From: a bacterium
Lineage (GTDB): Bacteria > BMS3Abin14
Length of the DNA: 11,599 bases
Assembly (NCBI GenBank): GCA_020350725.1
Contig: CP070719.1
Location: 991,429 to 1,003,027 of the forward strand
Direction: 5' to 3'
Shown: in pieces, positions 6,719 through 11,599 of the stretch
How positions within the stretch are numbered: the first letter of the stretch is position 1
Layout of the letters: the number at the start of each line of letters is the position of its first letter
Notes under the pieces: model-generated
Seen by the model: the letters and a program-made list of their open reading frames with translations, nothing else
The model's database searches: none
Told to the model about the DNA's origin: nothing
Program-made: the position numbers and the translations under genes

Positions 6719-8215
6719 CTACAACAGATCCCTGCTGCGGTCCGCCGGGACGCCGTGCCGTTCCAGGATGCCTTCTCCCTCCTCGCGGGCCCTCGCCAGA
6801 TCCAGGACCAGGACGTCCCCGCTGTCGGCCACGATCTTCAGGAGCGGTTCCTTCGAGCCCTCGACGATCCCGACCAGGTGCTCCATGTCCCTGGGGACCT
6901 CCCCCTGCACGGAGTCGACGATCCTGTTGGTCCACTCCCCGTAGCCGCGGTTGACCGCCGCGCTGAGGACCTTGGACAGGACGATCACCTGGTTACGCCT
7001 GGGGGTCCGCCGGTCCTTGTACAGGGCGTAGTACTCCAGGTTCCCCGGGAACCAGTCCTCGTCGTCGCTGGAGGGGACGTTGAGGAGGAAATCGAGGGTC
7101 AAAGGCTGGAAGACCAGCCCGCCGACGATGAAATAGCTCCCCCGGCTTTCGTGGTAGGTGCCGGGGACCAGGGCCGGTTCGTTGTTGAGCCTGACCGTTC
7201 GGGTGATGGCCTCACCCTCCCGAAGGAGGGTCAGTTCCATCTCCTCCCCCACCTGTTTCATCTGGACGAGATACTCCAGCTGGACCCGGCCCAGCCTCTC
7301 GTGGGGCATGGTCAGGTCCTCGGTGACCGCCGTCCCGTCCACGGCCAGGATGACATCCTCCGGCTGGACGACTCCGTGGACCGACCCGCCGTGGTTGATA
7401 CCGGTGACCAGGAAGCCCGCCTGTTCGCTTCCCAGGCCGTAGGCCTTCCGCAGGCCGTCATTGGTCACCGCCTGTCCGGCCACCCCCAGGGTGGGGAAAC
7501 CGTCGTAGCGGCCGTTGTCCTCTATGTCCCTCAGAAAGTGGTTGACCACCTCCGCCGGGATCATGTACCCCACGTTCTCGGCGCTCTCGATCAGCTGAAA
7601 GGCGATGCCGGCCAGGCGGCCGTCGGCGGAGACCACCGGGCCGCCGCTGTTTCCTCTGTTGATGGCCGCGTCGATCTGGACCAGGAGCAGCTGCCGCCAG
7701 GAGTGGCTGTAATGGGAGATCTCCACCCGGGACACGATGCCGGAGGTCACCGACACCGAGTCGCCGCCGATGGGGAAACCGTAGACCTTGACCGCGTCCT
7801 CCAGCCGGGGGGTGTCCCCGATGGCGAGGGAGGAACTCCCCTCGAAGAAGGACCGATCCTCGACGGTGAGGACGGCCAGGTCGCACTCGTGGGCGATCCA
7901 CTGCACCGACGCGGTGTACTGCTTGGTCGTGCCCTCCCGTTTCACCTCGATGCCCACCGCGTCCGCCACGACATGGGCCGCCGTGAGGATCCGGCGGCCG
8001 TCGAGGATCACCCCGGAACCGTACCCCGTCTCCACACCCGTCCCCTGCCAGGGAGAGACGAGATCCAGGGGGTTGGCCTGGACCTCTATCTGGACGAGGC
8101 TGCCGAGGACCTTGGCGGAGGCGTCCGCCGTCCGGGACGGTCCGGCGGCGAGGAGAGCGACGAGCGCCAGGATGGCGCGGATCACCGGGGTGAAACCCCT
8201 CGAACGGTTGCCCAT
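6719..8215 (-). CDS. Exported Deg/HtrA-type serine protease with two PDZ domains, Deg2/Deg9-like
   Basis: This encodes 498 aa from ATG at 8215 with an excellent AGGAGGGAGG site. A signal peptide (hydrophobic core VIRAILALVALLAAG) predicts a periplasmic enzyme. The protease domain (about 35-232) has the triad H81 (TAAHVV), D112 (HECDLAVL) and S190 (INRGNSGGP). PDZ1 spans about 242-345 (GFLVTGINHGGSVHGVVQPEDVIL). The second C-terminal domain, about 355-498, has FIVGGLVFQPLTLDFL, QVIVLSKVLSAAVNRGYG and the tail LERHGVPADRSRDLL. This second half resembles plant Deg2/Deg9 rather than E. coli DegP or DegS, whose second PDZ is shorter. It likely degrades or processes damaged exported proteins. It lies downstream of its own promoter candidate at 8243-8272. 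Confidence 0.92.
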   Translation of the reverse strand: MGNRSRGFTPVIRAILALVALLAAGPSRTADASAKVLGSLVQIEVQANPLDLVSPWQGTGVETGYGSGVILDGRRILTAAHVVADAVGIEVKREGTTKQYTASVQWIAHECDLAVLTVEDRSFFEGSSSLAIGDTPRLEDAVKVYGFPIGGDSVSVTSGIVSRVEISHYSHSWRQLLLVQIDAAINRGNSGGPVVSADGRLAGIAFQLIESAENVGYMIPAEVVNHFLRDIEDNGRYDGFPTLGVAGQAVTNDGLRKAYGLGSEQAGFLVTGINHGGSVHGVVQPEDVILAVDGTAVTEDLTMPHERLGRVQLEYLVQMKQVGEEMELTLLREGEAITRTVRLNNEPALVPGTYHESRGSYFIVGGLVFQPLTLDFLLNVPSSDDEDWFPGNLEYYALYKDRRTPRRNQVIVLSKVLSAAVNRGYGEWTNRIVDSVQGEVPRDMEHLVGIVEGSKEPLLKIVADSGDVLVLDLARAREEGEGILERHGVPADRSRDLL

Positions 8216-8242
8216 GGTTAACCTCCCTCCTGAACTGCAGGC

Positions 8243-8272
8243 ATTCTATAGGCAATCCGGGGATGAGGGCAA
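8243..8272 (-). promoter_or_regulatory. Promoter candidate for the Deg-like protease gene
   Basis: Minus-strand TTGCCC (8267-8272) is followed at 18 nt by TAGAAT (8243-8248), or at 16 nt by TATAGA (8245-8250). The expected start would be about 20 nt upstream of the protease ATG, just ahead of its ribosome site. The same hexamers occur at 17-nt spacing ahead of the phospholipase-like gene. Confidence 0.5.
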
Positions 8273-8293
8273 GGACGTCGGGGGGGTGTTACA

Positions 8294-8328
8294 GGGGAAA
8301 TGGGAAAGGGGAAAGGTTAAAGGGGAGA
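8294..8328. repeat. Purine-rich heptad array (element D)
   Basis: Five consecutive heptads read GGGGAAA, TGGGAAA, GGGGAAA, GGTTAAA, GGGGAGA on the plus strand. The stop codon of the propeller lipoprotein gene (8317-8319) lies inside the fourth unit, so the array overlaps the last codons (KISPL). Downstream, the minus-strand mRNA becomes a pyrimidine-rich TTTCCCC run. There is no inverted partner nearby. Confidence 0.7.
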
Positions 8329-9840
8329 GATCTTCCAGAGATCCCGGCCGCTGCCGACGAATACGGTGCCGTCGGCGTCCGCCGCGATACCCGAGGCCCC
8401 GTTGACGGACAGGCTGTCGATGGCGAACGCCCCATCCAGTCCCGCCGCGAGGACGGAAAGGAACCCGTTGTCCATCCTGAAGACGGAGGTGCTCTCCGAG
8501 GTCGCGGAGACAAGCCGGACACCCGGACTGCCGTCGGCGACCTGAAAGATCAGGTATTGGGGCAGGTTGGCGATGGAATGGACTCCAACCGCCGTGCTCA
8601 GGTAGACCCTGCCCTCGTACCGGTGCCCGAAGGTCAGGTCCCCCGACGGCAGCACCGACACACCGTAGACATTGGGCGTCCCGGGGGAGGGGCCGTCAAA
8701 ACCGGCAAGGTAGGTCGAGGCCACCCCCTGATAGCTCACCTGGTAGATCGACCCGGTGGTATGGCCGGAAAAGAGAATGCTGGCCGAGGCGGCCGTGATG
8801 CTGGCCCCGCACAGGGTACCGGTGTAGAGATAGCTGCTGCTGCCGTCGGCGTGGATCTCCAGGATGTCGCAGGTCGCCGAATCGAAGCAGGACACGGCGA
8901 ACAGCCTGCCGGCGCCGTCCACGGCCAGATCCCAGACCGTCTCGCCCGAATTGCCCACATCGGTCGCGTAGGTGGTCACGGCGTAGGTAGCCCCGTCGAC
9001 CTCGTATATGGTGCGGCCGGAGGACACGAACAGGTTCCCACCGGGGCCGATCTCCACCCCGTAGATGGGGCCGCCAAAGCCGGCGATCTTCTCGATGCCG
9101 AAGGCGGCATCCAGGACGGTGGGCGTGTCGTAACCGGACGCCAGGGTGGCGGCATCCACCGGGTTGGAGTACCCCTCCGGCGAGGCATCGGAGGCCTTCA
9201 CGCGGTAGTAGTAGGTCGACCCCGGCGACAGGCCGTTCAGGGCCGAGTCGACGAAGTTGGGGGCGGTGCTCTCCACGGTGACGACCTCCGAGAAGCCGCC
9301 GTCCGGCGAAGTGCTCCTCTCCACGATGAAGTCCTTGGCCCCGCCGTAGGGGTCCGTCCAGTTGAGGACGATATTGTAGGGTGCCACGCCTGCCGCCTGA
9401 AGGCCTATCCGCGCAAAGACACTGAAGACACCCGTCAGGTGGTTGGAGGAGTCGCCCCTGGCATCGTAGATACACGCCTCGAAGGAGAAATCATCCACCA
9501 CGGTGGAGCCGACCTGGAGGCTCCCGTACACATACCCGTAGGTGATCCCCCCCGCGCCCGGGATATCCAGGACGATGTCTCCCACGAGGAGGCCCCCGGA
9601 ATCGTAGGTGATCAGCCGGATCTGCGCGATATCCCCGCCGGGGTCCGAGAAATTCACCGAGAACGTCACCTCAACCGTGCCGCCGCCGTCGTCCTGGGTG
9701 ACCCAGTCAGGTGAGTAAGCCAGGCCGGAAATGGCCGGGGGATGGCTGCCTTCCCCCCCACCTCCGCCGCAGGAGACGTAAAACATGGCCCCCACGAGGA
9801 GAAGAACGGGGATGACCCTTCTGTAGATTGCCCGCTGCAT
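8317..9840 (-). CDS. Surface or periplasmic lipoprotein with FnIII domain and beta-propeller-like region
   Basis: This encodes 507 aa from ATG at 9840; a TTG three codons upstream is the only longer choice and neither has a strong ribosome site. Hydrophobic VIPVLLLVGAMFYVSC ends in lipobox cysteine C24, followed by a glycine run. Residues 35-145 form a beta-rich Ig-like region. Residues 148-233 form a fibronectin type III domain (NIVLNWTDPYGGAKDFIVERS, then GLSPGSTYYYRVKASD). Residues 245-507 contain repeating VEIGPGGNLFVSS, LAVDGAGRLFAVS and GIAADADGTVFVGS motifs of an NHL/SMP-30-type propeller. No catalytic residues are recognised, so binding or structural display is the most that can be said. 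The 3' end runs into purine-rich repeat D. An inverted repeat lies just upstream of the start. Confidence 0.85.
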   Translation of the reverse strand: MQRAIYRRVIPVLLLVGAMFYVSCGGGGGEGSHPPAISGLAYSPDWVTQDDGGGTVEVTFSVNFSDPGGDIAQIRLITYDSGGLLVGDIVLDIPGAGGITYGYVYGSLQVGSTVVDDFSFEACIYDARGDSSNHLTGVFSVFARIGLQAAGVAPYNIVLNWTDPYGGAKDFIVERSTSPDGGFSEVVTVESTAPNFVDSALNGLSPGSTYYYRVKASDASPEGYSNPVDAATLASGYDTPTVLDAAFGIEKIAGFGGPIYGVEIGPGGNLFVSSGRTIYEVDGATYAVTTYATDVGNSGETVWDLAVDGAGRLFAVSCFDSATCDILEIHADGSSSYLYTGTLCGASITAASASILFSGHTTGSIYQVSYQGVASTYLAGFDGPSPGTPNVYGVSVLPSGDLTFGHRYEGRVYLSTAVGVHSIANLPQYLIFQVADGSPGVRLVSATSESTSVFRMDNGFLSVLAAGLDGAFAIDSLSVNGASGIAADADGTVFVGSGRDLWKISPL

Positions 9841-9864
9841 GATCCCCAAAGGAGGACGGCGCCC

Positions 9865-9899
9865 GATTTGACCCTGGTCCGATTATCAGAGGTCAAATC
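9865..9899. promoter_or_regulatory. Perfect 9-bp inverted repeat upstream of the propeller lipoprotein
   Basis: GATTTGACC (9865-9873) and GGTCAAATC (9891-9899) are exact reverse complements separated by 17 nt, centred about 42 nt upstream of the lipoprotein ATG. The geometry suits either an operator for a dimeric regulator or an mRNA leader hairpin. GATAAT in the spacer could serve as a -10 on the minus strand, but no good -35 accompanies it. Confidence 0.5.
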
Positions 9900-10007
9900 C
9901 TGACGCCGACGTGTTCCCCCTCCATTGATCGCTTGATCGCAGCTAAATTTTACCTCCGCCGTCGGGCCGGCGCAAGGGGTCGATTGTTTTTCCGGGGGGG
10001 CGGAGGG

Positions 10008-10120
10008 GAGAAGGGGCGAGGGGGAGTGCAGGAGTGCACCCGCACGCTGAGCGGGCCATCCGTGCAGGAGACCACTGCACTATTGCACTCATGCACTACT
10101 GTACTCCTACCCTCCTTCTC
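10008..10120. repeat. Octanucleotide inverted repeat (element B)
   Basis: TGCACT-type words start at 10076, 10084, 10092 and 10100 (the last is TGTACT), exactly 8 nt apart. The opposite arm has AGTGCA at 10025 and 10033, also 8 nt apart. The pairing continues outward into GAGAAGGGG (from 10008) against CCTCCTTCTC (to 10120). The whole forms an imperfect hairpin of about 30-35 nt arms in the 353-nt gap between the propeller and phospholipase genes. No gene is seen in that gap. Confidence 0.7.
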
Positions 10121-10166
10121 TTCCTGCCCGGTTCTCTTTGCCTGCTGTCTGTTCCCGGCTGCCACC

Positions 10167-10188
10167 TTTTCCCTTTACCCTTTGGCCC
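10167..10188. repeat. Purine-rich heptad array (element E)
   Basis: On the minus strand the units read GGGCCAAA, GGGTAAA, GGGAAAA, starting six bases after the stop codon of the phospholipase-like gene. It has the same word type and 7-nt period as element D at the end of the propeller gene, but the opposite orientation with respect to its host gene. Confidence 0.55.
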
Positions 10189-10193
10189 TCTTT

Positions 10194-11096
10194 TTACTCC
10201 AACCCCAGTTCGTCCTTTATATTGTCGATGGCGTCGGCGAGGAACTGGTCGAAATCCGGTGCGCAGAGACCGACTGCTCCCTCCAGCAGGACCAGGACGT
10301 CACCTTCAGGTATCTCGATACCGTACAGCTCATATGCCAGAAAGGACCCCAGAACGGCCAGTGGGTAGAGGCCGTAATCCGCCGTATATATCAGGGCCTC
10401 ACTGAAATAGAGGATCAGACCCCGGAAGAAATCCTCGGCACCGTAGAGGGTCTCCGCATCGGTGACCTTGCCCCTGGCCACCAGGATGTTGAACAGGCGG
10501 CGGATGTCCTCGTCGGACCGATAATAGGCTGCGGTAAAGAGTTTCAGGCCGAGGTCCTCGTCAAGGGGCTCCGCACCGACGGGCTGGTTCTGGATGAGGA
10601 AGTCGATGGCGAACTCGATGGCGTTGTGGGCGATCTCCCCCGCGAGGGCAAGCCTCACCGGCTCGGGCAATGAGAGATCGATGTACGGGAGGATGGCCGG
10701 GACAAGGAAAGCTGCCTTCTGGTTGACGTACCCGCCATTATTCACCCCTGCGTCCAGCGGGTAGGTGATGTGGGAGGGGTAATCGGCCCCCCACTGTTCG
10801 TTGTGGACCATCCACCCCAGTGTGAACCGCTTCCAGGGCTCGGTCCACCCCTGCGGCCACAGGACGACGTAGTTGTAGTGGGTGTCGTCAAAGCCGGTCT
10901 CCCAGAGCACGGGAGGGTCGACGTACAGGGAGAGATCCGGCGCGGCGCTGCCGTAGGCGAGATCCGGGTCAAAGAAGCCGAAGACCTCCTCGGTCACGTA
11001 GAGGTGGGCCCCCGAGTTCATGGCCCACCCCGTCGACGGCAGGCAGACGGCAGCTGCGAAAAGAACTAGCGACGGTAAGACACACTTCTTCATCAT
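10194..11096 (-). CDS. Secreted zinc-dependent phospholipase C-like protein
   Basis: This encodes 300 aa from ATG at 11096 with AAGGGGG close upstream; a second ATG follows immediately. A signal peptide (CVLPSLVLFAAAVCLP, likely cleaved after STGWA) predicts export. The mature protein shows the histidine/aspartate pattern of the zinc-dependent phospholipase C / S1-P1 fold: H31 (GAHLYV), D54 (GSAAPDL), H73 (DTHYN), H98 and D105 (WMVHNEQWGADYPSH), H109, H157 and E161 (EIAHNAIEF). These suit a cluster of up to three metal ions. The reaction, hydrolysis of phosphodiester bonds in lipids or nucleic acids, is inferred from the fold. The C-terminal 120 residues are helical and acidic. Its leader carries an intrinsic terminator, suggesting regulated readthrough. 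Confidence 0.85.
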   Translation of the reverse strand: MMKKCVLPSLVLFAAAVCLPSTGWAMNSGAHLYVTEEVFGFFDPDLAYGSAAPDLSLYVDPPVLWETGFDDTHYNYVVLWPQGWTEPWKRFTLGWMVHNEQWGADYPSHITYPLDAGVNNGGYVNQKAAFLVPAILPYIDLSLPEPVRLALAGEIAHNAIEFAIDFLIQNQPVGAEPLDEDLGLKLFTAAYYRSDEDIRRLFNILVARGKVTDAETLYGAEDFFRGLILYFSEALIYTADYGLYPLAVLGSFLAYELYGIEIPEGDVLVLLEGAVGLCAPDFDQFLADAIDNIKDELGLE

Positions 11097-11137
11097 TGCA
11101 CCCCCTTCAGGCGGAAAGCCCGACAGAACGGATCCCC

Positions 11138-11176
11138 AAAAGCAAAGGACCGCCTGCTCGACCAGAGCAGCGGTCC
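11138..11176 (-). terminator. Rho-independent terminator in the phospholipase leader
   Basis: Read on the minus strand, GGACCG-CTGCTC pairs with GAGCAG-CGGTCC (one bulged base, 5-nt loop; plus 11147-11176) and is followed at once by TTTGCTTTT (11146-11138). It lies between the candidate promoter at 11220-11248 and the ATG at 11096, so it acts either as an attenuator or as the end of an upstream transcript. Confidence 0.65.
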
Positions 11177-11219
11177 CGAAACTGTGTTAGCGATGATTAT
11201 CACCCCCCCAATACTGTAA

Positions 11220-11248
11220 ATTCTACCCGACAACGCGGGAGGGGGCAA
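11220..11248 (-). promoter_or_regulatory. Promoter candidate for the phospholipase-like gene
   Basis: Minus-strand TTGCCC (11243-11248) and TAGAAT (11220-11225) are separated by 17 nt. Transcription would begin near 11212 and give a leader of about 115 nt. GTGATAATCATC (11192-11203) just downstream resembles half of a Fur-type box, but the second half is poor. Confidence 0.5.
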
Positions 11249-11260
11249 ATGAGGAAGGGG

Positions 11261-11402
11261 AAGTGTTAAGTGCTAGGAGATAAGGGTGAAGTCAGTTCTA
11301 AGAGATAAGTGCTAAGGGATAAGGGTGAAATCAGTTCTAAGAGATAAGTGCTCAGAGATAAGTAAGAGCGTTGATACTTATCACCTAGCACTTAGCACTT
11401 AG
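11261..11402. repeat. Heptad element with terminal inverted and internal direct repeats (element C)
   Basis: The ends, 11261-11284 and 11377-11400, are reverse complements at 22 of 24 positions and are built of AAGTGCT-like heptads. Inside, a 39-nt unit beginning GATAAGGGTGAA occurs twice in tandem (11279-11317 and 11318-11356) with 36 of 39 identical. The units are themselves mostly heptads (AAGAGAT, AAGTGCT, AAGGGAT). The element is about 142 nt, has no open frame of gene character and resembles a small non-autonomous element or repeat hairpin. Confidence 0.8.
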
Positions 11403-11414
11403 GACTATTTATGG

Positions 11415-11496
11415 ACCTGGTCTCCGACCCGGTCTAAGTCCCGGGCAATGCCCCTCCCTTCACCTGGTCCAGGTCAAGTTCCCGGACCCGGACTCC
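11415..11496. repeat. Degenerate hexamer array (element F)
   Basis: Words of type ACCYGG/TCCCGG start at 11415, 11427 and 11439 (12-nt steps) and again at 11462, 11480 and 11486 (multiples of 6). The core ACCTGGTCCAGGT at 11462-11474 is an odd palindrome. The rest of the right gap (11497-11561) shows nothing clear. Confidence 0.4.
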
Positions 11497-11561
11497 ATTC
11501 TCAATCCTCAGCCCCCCGGTCCCGGTTCTGTACTTCCTCTCTACCTCATCATTTCTTCCTT

Positions 11562-11599
11562 CTAATGCTCGCCTATCGGAACGATGTCGCAGTCCTCAA
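11562..11599 (-). CDS. Possible C-terminal end of a gene entering from the right edge
   Basis: One minus-strand frame reads EDCDIVPIGEH and then stops at TAG (11562-11564). The other two frames stop quickly. Twelve codons are too few to judge, but the composition is protein-like and gene orientation agrees with its neighbours. Confidence 0.2.
   Translation of the reverse strand, partial: EDCDIVPIGEH

Noticed and set aside
6755-8221. 488-codon plus-strand open frame
   Set aside because: It is antisense to the Deg-like protease whose triad and PDZ motifs are clear; the translation is Asp/His/Gly-rich with no domain and reflects GC-rich codon shadowing.
8263-9714. 483-codon plus-strand open frame
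   Set aside because: It is antisense to the FnIII/propeller lipoprotein, with Gly/Arg/Asp-rich composition typical of a shadow frame.
11261-11402. CRISPR array
   Set aside because: The two direct repeats are adjacent without spacers and are made of heptads; there are no cas genes.
11405-11500. tRNA or structured RNA gene
   Set aside because: A GGTCAAGTTCC stretch hinted at a T-arm, but no acceptor pairing or anticodon stem could be found.

Overview
The window is GC-rich bacterial DNA with mostly minus-strand genes in tight, operon-like order. The gene set is typical of anaerobes: an EFR1-type flavodoxin-ferredoxin, a ferredoxin-fused nitroreductase, a DUF3795 cysteine-rich protein, a Tat-type lipoprotein and a zinc phospholipase C-like exoprotein. 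This suggests a deltaproteobacterial (Desulfobacterota-like) lineage. That placement is inference; no rRNA or other marker gene is present.

Left part (1-5711, all minus). A run of eight tightly spaced genes is probably one operon. In transcription order: a zinc-free medium-chain reductase; a 2x[4Fe-4S] ferredoxin-nitroreductase fusion (4-nt overlap); a DUF2938 membrane protein; a gene that appears split by a +1 frameshift in a run of five C (2937-2941); an EFR1-family flavodoxin-ferredoxin; an OsmC-type thiol peroxidase; a DUF3795 zinc-cluster protein; and a membrane protein cut by the left edge. The enzymes suggest handling of electrophiles, nitro or quinone compounds, or peroxides with low-potential electrons. 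No regulator gene is in view.

Middle (5712-8215). A gene-poor stretch carries a heptanucleotide inverted repeat, an extended -10 promoter and a degenerate dispersed-repeat-like segment. It is followed by a small plus-strand twin-arginine lipoprotein. Convergent to that lies an exported serine protease with two PDZ domains whose C-terminal half resembles plant Deg2/Deg9 more than classic DegP.

Right part (8216-11599, minus). An FnIII plus beta-propeller surface lipoprotein and a secreted zinc phospholipase C-like protein each sit beside unusual intergenic DNA. The phospholipase leader has a promoter, a rho-independent terminator and a possible competing helix.

The most unusual signal is in the gaps. 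The three longest gaps, and the end of the propeller gene, carry degenerate arrays of short words with fixed local periods of 6, 7 or 8 nt. Three of these are inverted repeats whose words share an AGTG core: AGTGTAT at 5750-5863, AGTGCAN at 10008-10120 and AGTGCTA at 11261-11402. Purine-rich GGGNAAA-like heptads lie at two gene 3' ends, and a hexamer array follows at the right edge. They look like one class of fast-evolving hairpin repeat, comparable in style to the heptanucleotide STRRs of cyanobacteria. No CRISPR array, tRNA, rRNA, transposase or defence system was seen.
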